DNA of 35,863 nt from Bacilli bacterium (GCA_012516175.1 JAAYWZ010000202.1:1-35863), one strand, 5' to 3'. Positions 18,572 to 26,340 are shown, counted from the first letter of the stretch. Notes: generated by a model from the sequence alone, not told the origin. A program made the numbers and translations.

Positions 18572-19800
18572 GATAACCTCCTAAATTTTAATATTTCTAT
18601 TGACTTTTGAATTATTGGATGTTTCATATAATATTTCCAAGTGGTACCATGTAGATAATTATCGATTCCAAGTAAAGAAATACCTTTGTCGATACCTAAA
18701 TAATTTGCACAGTACCATGGTTCTCCTTCAAGGTTAAAAGAATCTTTAAATCCATATTCACCCCATAATTGTGGGTGATTAATATATAAATAATTTAAGG
18801 CTGCGATACATTCTTTAGGAGCGAAGGGTACAGAACCACACAAGGCATTAGGTGCAACAGTCCCATCAGTGTTATGTTTTTCTGGCTTATGATCCCAACC
18901 TAATGGTTCTGGTCCAAATGCTAAATAGCCTTTAGGATAATCACAAGCGGTCAATCCCCAAGAGTTCTCATGGAAGGTCTTATATAGGTGCTTATGATCA
19001 ATACACCAAGCACGGTTTGCGAGGGTCGCATTCACTGAATTGGTAAACCAATTAAACCCATGTACATCTACATAGTCTTGGAATTTAAACCATGCATGTG
19101 AATACTGATAACAGAATAAAGCCCCACCTGGTGTAAATATAAATTGATAATCTTTATAACCACCAGCAAAACGGGAAAAACCATTATATAAATCTAAGGC
19201 AGTGTTAGCATCGATAGAAGGATGACTTGCAGCGAGAAAATACATCATTAATTGTTCAGCTGGCATGTTCCAATAATGAATGAATGTATTGTGATCAGGG
19301 TCATATGCCATCCGAAACACTTTTCTACCCTGCCATTCACACACGAAATAATCCCATTCAATCCGTTCATAGAGTTTATTTACTAAATCATGGATTTCTG
19401 GATCATCAAAGAAACTATCAGTGGTTAATGCACCATTAAGAAAGATCGCTGTATCTATTGTAGAGATTTCTGATTTGCGATATCTTTCTGCTGTCTCCAT
19501 GTGCACAAAATGCATCAAAAAGCCTTTATAATGGGGTACATTTTCATAAACAGTTTTCAACGTTCCTTTCACTCGTTCTAATGCTGCTTCATAAGTCACA
19601 TACCCACGTTCAACACCGATTACATAAGCACTTAAGGCAAATCCAACAGCCGCAATTGAGCACATATCAAGTCGATTAGTACGATCAATGACTAATCCAT
19701 ATCCTTTACTGTTTTTATTAGTGTTAGTATGTTTACTATCCCAAAAAAAGTCAAAGCACGCTTTAGCTTCTAGTTCAATAACTTTTGGATCTAATTCCAT
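18568..19800 (-). CDS. GH144-like (glycoamylase-domain, PF10091-type) glycosidase
   Basis: This 410-residue protein looks like an all-alpha (alpha/alpha)6-barrel enzyme. Features shared with the glycoamylase/GH144 group are FFWDSKHTN near the start, SIAAVGFALSAYVIGVERGY, GFLMHFVHMETAERYRKSEI then STIDTAIFLNGAL, and NSVNATLANRAWC. Characterised GH144 members are endo-beta-1,2-glucanases; activity here is inferred only at the level of a glycosidase. There is no signal peptide. ATG at 19800 is chosen because AAAGGATGAG lies 7-10 nt upstream. The ATG at 19812 abuts AAAGG with no spacing, and a TTG at 19830 lies inside the operator. It is the first gene of the operon with the sulfatase and GH35. 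Confidence 0.82.
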   Translation of the reverse strand: MELDPKVIELEAKACFDFFWDSKHTNTNKNSKGYGLVIDRTNRLDMCSIAAVGFALSAYVIGVERGYVTYEAALERVKGTLKTVYENVPHYKGFLMHFVHMETAERYRKSEISTIDTAIFLNGALTTDSFFDDPEIHDLVNKLYERIEWDYFVCEWQGRKVFRMAYDPDHNTFIHYWNMPAEQLMMYFLAASHPSIDANTALDLYNGFSRFAGGYKDYQFIFTPGGALFCYQYSHAWFKFQDYVDVHGFNWFTNSVNATLANRAWCIDHKHLYKTFHENSWGLTACDYPKGYLAFGPEPLGWDHKPEKHNTDGTVAPNALCGSVPFAPKECIAALNYLYINHPQLWGEYGFKDSFNLEGEPWYCANYLGIDKGISLLGIDNYLHGTTWKYYMKHPIIQKSIEILKFRRLS

Positions 19801-19816
19801 AAGAAAACTCATCCTT

Positions 19817-19830
19817 TCGAAACGTTTCAA
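19817..19830. promoter_or_regulatory. LacI-type operator O5 (GH144-like/sulfatase/GH35 operon)
   Basis: The sequence tcgaaacgtttcaa is the exact reverse complement of operator O6. It lies 7 nt past the -10 box, at about +1 to +14, and its left end reaches the ribosome-binding region of the GH144-like gene. Confidence 0.78.
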
Positions 19831-19837
19831 TATTTTG

Positions 19838-19866
19838 ATTTTATCTTATTTATTAAGATAATACAA
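19838..19866 (-). promoter_or_regulatory. Sigma-A promoter of the GH144-like/sulfatase/GH35 operon
   Basis: Minus-strand -35 TTGTAT (19861-19866) and -10 TAAAAT (19838-19843) are 17 nt apart. The predicted start is near 19831, giving a leader of only about 30 nt that is largely operator. Confidence 0.72.
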
Positions 19867-19891
19867 GTCTTTTAAAACTTTTTCTTATTTA

Positions 19892-19919
19892 TTGAAAAAT
19901 ACCTAAATTGGTTTATAAT
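19892..19919 (+). promoter_or_regulatory. Sigma-A promoter of the EEP phosphoesterase gene
   Basis: -35 TTGAAA (19892-19897) and -10 TATAAT (19914-19919) are 16 nt apart, and the ATG follows at 19950 after AAAGAGG. No operator copy overlaps this promoter. The nearest is O5, more than 60 nt upstream, so the gene may escape the local repressor. Confidence 0.7.
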
Positions 19920-19949
19920 AAATTTGACTAACATAGAAAGAGGGATTCG

Positions 19950-20726
19950 ATGATCTTGAAAATTGCGACTTTTAACATCAGATTAAATACTTCAAGTGAT
20001 AATGAAAATGCTTGGCCATACCGTAAATATAGCGTAATAAAATTTTTTAACGAGTATCAACCTTTAATATTTGGGACTCAAGAAGTTCTTGATGACCAAT
20101 TAACTGATTTAGTAAATGGCTTACCAAATTATCATTATATTGGGATAAACCGTCGTCAACATGAAGAAGGCAACTACATCTTTTATAATAAGGATCTTAT
20201 AGAATGTAAAGAAGCTTGTACTTTCTGGTTATCCGAAACTCCCTATATTCCTAATTCTGTTTCTTATAACTCCTGTTGTATAAGAATTTGCACATTTGGT
20301 GAGTTTATACTTAGGGATAATCGAAATATTCGATTCCGCTTATTTAATACCCACCTTGATCATATTAGTACCGAAGCGCAGGTAGAAGGAATTAAACTGG
20401 TCATTAAGAAGATGAATGAAAAAAATTGTGTTGACCCCTTACCAACAATTATTATGGGAGATTTTAATGTTAATGATGATAATGAAGTCATAAAACTTTT
20501 AAATGAAGCAGGTTTGGTAAATACTTATAAATATATTAACCCCGATAACTATGGACGTACTTTCCATGGTTATAGAGGTATTACCGAAGGTAGTCCTATC
20601 GATTATATCTTTGTGTCACCTGATATAACTATCGAAGATATTTTGATTTATCGTGAGAAAGTTGATGAACGCTTCATTAGTGACCATTATCCTGTACTTG
20701 CGACAGTTAAATTGTCACAAAGGTAG
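19950..20726 (+). CDS. Endonuclease/exonuclease/phosphatase (EEP) family hydrolase
   Basis: The 258-residue protein has the full set of DNase I/EEP-fold motifs: IATFNIRLN (Asn9), GTQEV (metal-binding Glu45), FNTHLDH, MGDFNVN, SPIDYIFVS and ISDHYPVLATV at the C-terminus. It fits the family's compact length and lacks a signal peptide, so it is a cytoplasmic Mg-dependent phosphoesterase. EEP proteins act on nucleic acids, phosphoinositides, sphingomyelin or other phosphate esters, and the motifs do not distinguish these. Its place between the two halves of a carbohydrate locus suggests a phosphorylated sugar or lipid-linked substrate, but this is a guess. It has its own promoter, divergent from the GH144-like operon. 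Confidence 0.88.
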   Translation: MILKIATFNIRLNTSSDNENAWPYRKYSVIKFFNEYQPLIFGTQEVLDDQLTDLVNGLPNYHYIGINRRQHEEGNYIFYNKDLIECKEACTFWLSETPYIPNSVSYNSCCIRICTFGEFILRDNRNIRFRLFNTHLDHISTEAQVEGIKLVIKKMNEKNCVDPLPTIIMGDFNVNDDNEVIKLLNEAGLVNTYKYINPDNYGRTFHGYRGITEGSPIDYIFVSPDITIEDILIYREKVDERFISDHYPVLATVKLSQR

Positions 20727-20767
20727 GAGTTATACTACAATAAATCTTACCTTCCCTTTTCTTACTA

Positions 20768-20796
20768 TTGCTTAATGAGAATAAATATTGTAAAAT
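20768..20796 (+). promoter_or_regulatory. Sigma-A promoter of the second GH35 gene
   Basis: -35 TTGCTT (20768-20773) and -10 TAAAAT (20791-20796) are 17 nt apart, and the operator begins 4 nt later. The upstream in-frame ATG at 20768 lies within the -35 itself, which supports the start at 20828. Confidence 0.72.
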
Positions 20797-20800
20797 GTTA

Positions 20801-20814
20801 TTGAAACGTTTCGA
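20801..20814. promoter_or_regulatory. LacI-type operator O6 (second GH35 gene)
   Basis: The sequence ttgaaacgtttcga sits at the predicted transcription start of the GH35 gene, immediately before its AAAGGGTG ribosome site. It mirrors O5 exactly on the opposite strand. Confidence 0.78.
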
Positions 20815-20827
20815 AAGGGTGAATGAA

Positions 20828-23233
20828 ATGCTTGAATTGAAAAATAAGCAATTTATAATTGATGGAAAACCTTTTATCATATTGAGTGGAGAAATCCATT
20901 ATTATCGTTTGCCTGTCGAAGAATGGGAAGATCGCATAAATAAATTAATTGAAGCTGGTTGTAATACTGTTAGTACCTATGTACCGTGGCTTTGTCATGA
21001 AGAAGCCGAAGGGATAATTGATTTAGAGGGAAAAACACGACCGGAGTTAAACCTAGTTCGCTTTATCGATTTGTGTAAAGAAAAGGGATTATACTTTTTC
21101 TTAAGGCCTGGTCCCTTCATTATGGCGGAAATGAAAAATGAAGGTATTCCTTATTGGGTTATGGAAAAATATCCTGATACCATTCCTACTACTTGGGATG
21201 GAAAAGTAGTTACTACTAAAACCCTCGATTATTTAAACCCTAACTTCTTAAGAACTACAGAACGCTGGTATGAAGCAATAATGAAAATAGTATCTCCCCG
21301 TCTATACACTAATGGTGGTAATATTATTGCCATCCAGTTAGATAACGAAATAGGTATGTTATCATGGGTAAGTAACTCACCCGATTTAACGCCTACTGTA
21401 TTAACGGATTTCCATGCATGGTTAAAAGATACCTATCATGATGAGTTATACACAAGATATCCATTTAATATTGATAATTTAGAAGAGTTTAGACAAAAAG
21501 TTATTTCACCTGAAGAATCTTACGCAGCAAAATTAATGAAAGATTTAGGTTACTATAATCGATATCGGTTTAAGAAATATGTAAATATTTTAAAAGGATA
21601 TGCAGAAAAGTATGGGGCAAAAGGCGTTCCTTTTGTGGTAAACATTCATGGCACAAGCGGTGGTAGAGGTAAAACCTTCCCGATTGGTATTAGCCAATTA
21701 TTTGAAGCATATGCTCAACCTGATTATATTCCTGGTTCTGATATCTACTTTGGTGATTTAGAAGTATCAAACTTCCATGATTTGTATTTAATCAATAGTT
21801 TCATGGATGCATGTAGTAATGGCGAACAACCGCTCGCAAGTGTGGAGTTCAACTGTGGTGATGGTAACTTTGGTGATGATTTAGGTAGTCGGTATGATCC
21901 TTCAGCTAGTGACTTCAAAGCTAGGATGTGTATTGCTCAAGGTAATCGTTTCATCAATTATTATCTCTTTTCAGGTGGCTATAATTATCGTTTTGATGTT
22001 CTAGGTCGCGATGGTAATGACCGTATAGCGATTACAGGTGAACGGCATGGTTTTGCGGCACCAGTAAATCCAGAAGGCGAAATAAGTTATACCTATCCAA
22101 GAATGAAATATTGTAACACTGTCTTAAATGAGAATAGTATTAAACTTGCAAGCATGTATGAAGAGTATGATAATCTTGCTTTTGGTTTTATACCTGATTA
22201 CTTTATGACCGAAAGTTTCTATCCTCAAAGTGATGTAATGAAGCAAATTGTCAATAATCTTACCGCAAATCGAGCAGGACTTGCATGGGATATTATAAGT
22301 AAAATGTTACTTTTAATGAATTATCGCTTTACTTCAATTAATCTCCAAAATCACGATATTGATTATAATAAAACTAAAGTATTAGTACTTCCTAGTGCTA
22401 GGTATATGAGTGCGGATATTCAAAGTAAGTTAGTTGATTATTTGTATAAAGGTGGTAACCTCTTAATTTGTGGTGAATTACCACAATATGATATGGAAAA
22501 TAATCCTTGTACTATTTTAGCTGATAACTTAGGAGTAACGATTATAGATACATTATATGATAAACCTCATTATAACTTATCAGCGTATCCTGTCGGTATT
22601 GCTACTGATTTCAAAGAAGTACGCACATATTTTGCGCAAATCTTTGAGGGAAATAATATTACCCCAATTTATAGGGTATATGGTAATGATAACATATGTG
22701 CCTTCGAGACTAATGTTAAAAATGGTAAAGTTATCGTGTATGCCTGTAACTTACATGCAAACTTCGCATTAATGAGGTTAACTCTCGAACGCTTAGGAGC
22801 TAAAGCACGTTTACAACACACAAATAAATATCATGGTATCTTTATGACAACGACAAAGAACGCGTTAGGTGAAAGATTCCTCCATTTATTTAACCTAGAT
22901 GGTTTCACCAAAGAGATTAATATTCGTGAAGATAATCAATTACTATTTGAAGGACATACTTTAACCCTTAATAGTAAAGATGCAGTAATGCTACCATTAA
23001 ATGTTAATTATAATGGGCTATTTATCCATTATGCGACAGCTGAAGTGGTTAAAGTTACTGATAACTCCATTGAGTTTCGTCCAGTACAAAAAGATTCTGT
23101 GATTAAACTCGAAACAGATAAGGAAATTTTACCAAGCAAAGATTTTACAATAAGAAAACAAGGAAACATTTACTATCTAACGACGACTAATTGTCCATGT
23201 TGTCAAGCACGTGTGGTTGTCGAATATCGTTAA
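20828..23233 (+). CDS. Glycoside hydrolase family 35 enzyme (beta-galactosidase-type), paralogue 2
   Basis: The 801-residue protein has the same layout as the enzyme at 14775-17108. GH35 barrel motifs are FIIDGKPFIILSGEIHYYRL, VSTYVPWLCHEE and FLRPGPFIMAEM. Expected acid/base is Glu174 (AIQLDNEIG) and nucleophile Glu339 (ASVEFNCG). A GH42/GATase-like segment follows (LYKGGNLLICGELPQ), then C-terminal beta domains. It shares GFIPDYFMTE and other stretches with paralogue 1, so the pair comes from one duplication or the same subfamily. It is cytoplasmic. The start ATG at 20828 follows AAAGGGTG; 20 further upstream codons overlap promoter and operator and are not coding. The extreme C-terminus has a CPCCQ motif of unknown meaning. 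Confidence 0.92.
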   Translation: MLELKNKQFIIDGKPFIILSGEIHYYRLPVEEWEDRINKLIEAGCNTVSTYVPWLCHEEAEGIIDLEGKTRPELNLVRFIDLCKEKGLYFFLRPGPFIMAEMKNEGIPYWVMEKYPDTIPTTWDGKVVTTKTLDYLNPNFLRTTERWYEAIMKIVSPRLYTNGGNIIAIQLDNEIGMLSWVSNSPDLTPTVLTDFHAWLKDTYHDELYTRYPFNIDNLEEFRQKVISPEESYAAKLMKDLGYYNRYRFKKYVNILKGYAEKYGAKGVPFVVNIHGTSGGRGKTFPIGISQLFEAYAQPDYIPGSDIYFGDLEVSNFHDLYLINSFMDACSNGEQPLASVEFNCGDGNFGDDLGSRYDPSASDFKARMCIAQGNRFINYYLFSGGYNYRFDVLGRDGNDRIAITGERHGFAAPVNPEGEISYTYPRMKYCNTVLNENSIKLASMYEEYDNLAFGFIPDYFMTESFYPQSDVMKQIVNNLTANRAGLAWDIISKMLLLMNYRFTSINLQNHDIDYNKTKVLVLPSARYMSADIQSKLVDYLYKGGNLLICGELPQYDMENNPCTILADNLGVTIIDTLYDKPHYNLSAYPVGIATDFKEVRTYFAQIFEGNNITPIYRVYGNDNICAFETNVKNGKVIVYACNLHANFALMRLTLERLGAKARLQHTNKYHGIFMTTTKNALGERFLHLFNLDGFTKEINIREDNQLLFEGHTLTLNSKDAVMLPLNVNYNGLFIHYATAEVVKVTDNSIEFRPVQKDSVIKLETDKEILPSKDFTIRKQGNIYYLTTTNCPCCQARVVVEYR

Positions 23234-23282
23234 GTTCATACTTTCCTTCCTGAATTAATATAAAGTTTTATCTCTATCAAAA

Positions 23283-23306
23283 AAAGAAAGTCCTCCGACT
23301 TTCTTT
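23283..23306. terminator. Terminator between GH35 and the DJ-1/PfpI gene
   Basis: A 10-bp stem (aagaaagtc-type arm, cctc-like 4-nt loop, gactttcttt arm) is flanked by an A run on the left and T run on the right. It can serve both convergent genes, ending at 23233 and 23323. Confidence 0.88.
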
Positions 23307-23322
23307 TTTTATAGATATTCAA

Positions 23323-23982
23323 TTATTCACTATCAGTTTTTACTTCTTTTTCACATTCACACTCTTCTTTATTTACTGCTTTTTCTTCCTTACAACAACA
23401 TTTTTCTTCTTTACAACATTCTTCGGTACAGTGGTTTCTTTCATAATAGATATTGCTCATGACTTGATTGGCAAATTCTTCTCCTTTAAACTTCTTGATT
23501 ATTTCATAAGCGAAATCATGAACAGCACCAGCAGCTTTACCTGTAATGATATTGCCATCTGTAATAGCACTTACATCATGATGGATACCATCTTTACACT
23601 CTGTTTCACAACCAGGGAAACAAGTATAACTCTTACCCGCGAGTAATCCTAAACGTCCAGGAATTGTAGGTGCGGCACAAATGCAAGCTAGTACTTTATC
23701 GTTTTCTACAAAATATTGTACTAGTTCTTTTACCCTATCAACTTTGAATAAGTTTTCTACCCCTGGCATACCACCGGGAAGGAATAAACCGTCGTATAAG
23801 TCGGGATTCACTTTCTTCAGCTTGACATCTGCTTTGACTGTGATATTATATTTACCTATAACAGTTTTTGTATTTTCTACTGAACATACATCAACTTCCA
23901 GTTTTCCGCGTCTTAATAAAGCAATGGTACCGAGTGCCTCTAAGTCTTCAAACCCAGGCGCAAGTAACGCTAATATTCTCAT
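23323..23982 (-). CDS. DJ-1/PfpI-family protein with Cys-rich C-terminal tail
   Basis: The 219-residue protein has a DJ-1/ThiJ/PfpI core (residues about 1-180). Glu15 in GFEDLEA corresponds to the conserved Glu, FLPGGMPG is the typical turn, and Cys102 in ACICAAPTIPG is the nucleophile-elbow Cys. Such proteins act as chaperone, glyoxalase or deglycase-like stress proteins; the exact activity cannot be read from sequence. After the core comes an unusual 35-residue tail (185-219) with eight cysteines (185, 189, 190, 195-197, 208, 210) among Glu and Lys, typical neither of the family nor of the neighbouring genes. It may bind metal. AAGGAGGT precedes the ATG. The gene stands alone. Confidence 0.92.
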   Translation of the reverse strand: MRILALLAPGFEDLEALGTIALLRRGKLEVDVCSVENTKTVIGKYNITVKADVKLKKVNPDLYDGLFLPGGMPGVENLFKVDRVKELVQYFVENDKVLACICAAPTIPGRLGLLAGKSYTCFPGCETECKDGIHHDVSAITDGNIITGKAAGAVHDFAYEIIKKFKGEEFANQVMSNIYYERNHCTEECCKEEKCCCKEEKAVNKEECECEKEVKTDSE

Positions 23983-24079
23983 CGTTTACCTCCTTATAAA
24001 TAAAATATATTTTATTACTTATATTATATAAAAAGAAAGAAGAAAAATAAATCACTCTACTTGTGATTATTTGATATGA

Positions 24080-24085
24080 TATAAT
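24080..24085 (+). promoter_or_regulatory. Probable -10 box of the YcxB-like gene
   Basis: A perfect TATAAT lies 20 nt before the ATG at 24105. No good -35 is seen at 16-18 nt, so the promoter is only partly supported. Confidence 0.45.
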
Positions 24086-24104
24086 AATCAAATGAGGTGA
24101 AAAC

Positions 24105-24644
24105 ATGGAATTTCAATATCAGTTTAATAAACAGGATGAATTATATAGTGCTAATCGTCTAAAATACCAAGCTCGTTTCAGCAAATTGCTTTATCGCTTT
24201 GCCTTTTCCATTGTCTTAGTAATCGTCGCTTTCGTATTAGCGATTGTGATGATGGCAATTAATGACTATCCCCTTTGGCAACTCTTTCTCCTTGCCGGAA
24301 TTCTCATCTTCATTCTAGCTTTTCTCATTTTTAAATTCTCATTGATTAAAAAAGCCTTTACTTTCCTACATCAACCACTAAATTATCAAAATGAAGAATT
24401 AATTACCATCAAAGTTACAGATGTTGAGATTATCGAAAGCGATGAGCATCACAATGTGGCTGTATATCCAATTAATACTATCACTGAGATTTTTATTGAT
24501 GAACGATATGTTGATATTATTAGTGAAAATATGCCACCCTTAATCATACCATTAAGAGTATTTAAAAAAGAAACAGAACTAGATGACTTCTTACAAACTA
24601 TTCAAAGCAAGAAAAATGTACCTATCACGAAAATTAATGATTAA
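24105..24644 (+). CDS. YcxB-like small membrane protein
   Basis: This 179-residue protein has a soluble N-terminus, two closely spaced membrane helices (about residues 30-55 and 60-83), and a C-terminal cytoplasmic beta-rich domain (TIKVTDVEIIESDEHHNVAV ... YPINTITEIFIDERYVDII). The arrangement fits the YcxB-like family, whose function is unknown. It is monocistronic, convergent with luxS, and preceded by GAGGTG. The assignment rests on overall layout rather than a catalytic motif. Confidence 0.7.
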   Translation: MEFQYQFNKQDELYSANRLKYQARFSKLLYRFAFSIVLVIVAFVLAIVMMAINDYPLWQLFLLAGILIFILAFLIFKFSLIKKAFTFLHQPLNYQNEELITIKVTDVEIIESDEHHNVAVYPINTITEIFIDERYVDIISENMPPLIIPLRVFKKETELDDFLQTIQSKKNVPITKIND

Positions 24645-24653
24645 ATAAAGTAA

Positions 24654-24677
24654 AACGGAGTAAAAGTTTACTCCGTT
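24654..24677 (-). terminator. Hairpin at the luxS 3' end
   Basis: A 10-bp stem (aacggagtaa / ttactccgtt, 4-nt loop) overlaps the luxS stop codon and on the minus strand is followed by TTTACTTTATTT. There is little T run on the plus strand, so it mainly serves luxS. Confidence 0.65.
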
Positions 24678-25150
24678 GGATAATTTAGATTGATATCTTT
24701 TATCTTTAATAAAGGGTCTTGAAGAAAATCATTTGCATGATATTTAGCCATCGGTAGATTATGATCTAGATAATTTCCACATTCTTTCGCACTTTGACCT
24801 GGAATATCGCCTTCATAATTAGCGATGAATTCAAATGTAGCTACAATCACATCAAGCAAATCTTTCGATTCATAATTCCCAAGCAAGACTAGTTCAAAAC
24901 CAGTGCGACAGCCCATGGGACCAAAATAGATGACTTTATCCTTTAAACGTGAATAGTTTCGTAAATACACAGCTCCTAAATGCTCAAGCGTATGTAATTC
25001 CGCAGTGTTTATAACAGGTTCACGGTTTGGTCGCTTCATCCTGATATCAATAGTACTGATAGTAATACCATTGAAGTTATCTTTACGCATTACATATACA
25101 CCACGTTCGAGTTTTAGATGATCAATTTTAAAACTGGTGATTTTTTCCAT
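24668..25150 (-). CDS. luxS: S-ribosylhomocysteine lyase LuxS
   Basis: LuxS cleaves S-ribosylhomocysteine to homocysteine and DPD, the precursor of autoinducer 2, in the activated methyl cycle. The 160-residue protein has the metal-binding HTLEH (His53, His57), GPMGCRTGF with the catalytic Cys81, and GQSAKECGNYLDHNL with the metal ligand Cys124. Length and N-terminus (MEKITSFKIDH) are normal for the family. Its start, after AAGGAG, overlaps the last 23 nt of the diguanylate cyclase gene, so the two are co-transcribed and probably coupled. No pfs or other methyl-cycle gene is nearby. Confidence 0.97.
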   Translation of the reverse strand: MEKITSFKIDHLKLERGVYVMRKDNFNGITISTIDIRMKRPNREPVINTAELHTLEHLGAVYLRNYSRLKDKVIYFGPMGCRTGFELVLLGNYESKDLLDVIVATFEFIANYEGDIPGQSAKECGNYLDHNLPMAKYHANDFLQDPLLKIKDINLNYPTE

Positions 25151-26183
25151 ATTCCGTCTCCTTCATATCATCATACAACAATATTTTATTCTTGCCTGTA
25201 TTTTTTATCGCATATAATGCTTGATCTGCACATGTGATATTTTCAATCATCGTTAATTTATCATTATAAATACTAACACCGATACTTACTGTAACATCGA
25301 TACCGTCAAAATGATAGGTATCGATTTCTTTTTTAAGCGGTTTAACGCGTTCTAAAATGGTATCCTTATCACACTTATCAAATAACATCAAAAACTCCTC
25401 GCCACCAAACCGACAAACAAAATCTTTATAAGTAATATGTTTCTTCAAGATCTTTGCCATATTTTCTAGTACTTTATCACCTGTGGGATGACCATATGTA
25501 TCATTAATGTGTTTAAAGTTATCAATATCAATCATCACAATCGCAAATGGTTCCTTGGTAGCTAGATACCTTTGTCTTAATGATTCAAAATAATCTGTAA
25601 GCATTAACCTGTTTGGTAATTTTGTGAGTGGATCTAACCTAGCTTCAAGTTGGGCCATATAGGCTTTTATGGTACTTTCATTTACTTGTTTACTTAACTC
25701 ATACATCATGATGGTCATAAAGATAAAATGAATATCCCTAATCAATAAGCGTTCCCAATCAAGTGGATTAGGTTGTTCGGCAATGTAACAGATAATCGTA
25801 TAATAGATTATCGTTTGAATCAATGCTGATACAGTACCTTTTACACCATGTTTAGCACCACTAGCGAGAATTACTAAGAAATAGAGGACAAAAGTATCCG
25901 ATCGTAGCCCTCCCCGTAAATAAACAATAAAGGTTATGAGCACTAAGTCTAAGAAACTAGTATATTTTAGTATTCTTGCTAGCTTATGCGATTTATTATA
26001 ACAAGCATAAGTAATCAAGCTGTTATATATTCCACCGATTACGACTACAGTTATAACATAATATATTAAGTTTTCTCGGTAATTACTTAAAGGTATCATT
26101 AGGGGAGCTGTACAGATAATAACCCACCTGATGATACTTATTCGACGCTCGATTGAGCGATACATATCGGTATTTCTTGGCAT
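25128..26183 (-). CDS. Membrane diguanylate cyclase (GGDEF domain)
   Basis: The 351-residue protein has an N-terminal membrane region of about five or six helices (residues about 15-165), a short linker, and a GGDEF domain (about 180-345). The active-site motif is GGEEF at 260-264, and upstream IVMIDIDNFKHINDTYGHPT contains the metal-binding Asp, so it should make cyclic di-GMP from GTP. At the position of the inhibitory RxxD site the sequence is TYKD (Thr251), so product inhibition through that site is probably lost. The membrane part has no recognised sensor motif. It is the promoter-proximal gene of a two-gene unit with luxS. Confidence 0.93.
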   Translation of the reverse strand: MPRNTDMYRSIERRISIIRWVIICTAPLMIPLSNYRENLIYYVITVVVIGGIYNSLITYACYNKSHKLARILKYTSFLDLVLITFIVYLRGGLRSDTFVLYFLVILASGAKHGVKGTVSALIQTIIYYTIICYIAEQPNPLDWERLLIRDIHFIFMTIMMYELSKQVNESTIKAYMAQLEARLDPLTKLPNRLMLTDYFESLRQRYLATKEPFAIVMIDIDNFKHINDTYGHPTGDKVLENMAKILKKHITYKDFVCRFGGEEFLMLFDKCDKDTILERVKPLKKEIDTYHFDGIDVTVSIGVSIYNDKLTMIENITCADQALYAIKNTGKNKILLYDDMKETEYGKNHQF

Positions 26184-26227
26184 ATGTTCACCCCAGGCAA
26201 AAAAACAAAAAGTAGTTTATCATTTTA

Positions 26228-26256
26228 ACATTAGCACTATTAAATAGTTTTGTCAA
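26228..26256 (-). promoter_or_regulatory. Promoter of the diguanylate cyclase/luxS unit
   Basis: Minus-strand -35 TTGACA (26251-26256) and -10 TAATGT (26228-26233) are 17 nt apart, with an extended -10 TG before it (TGCTAATGT). The leader to the ATG at 26183 is about 40 nt. Confidence 0.65.
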
Positions 26257-26340
26257 TAATGACGATAATTAAGTATATAATTATTTTTTTCACTTTTTTG
26301 ACATTTATTTCCATAATGTAGTAATGTCATCTAAAAACAA

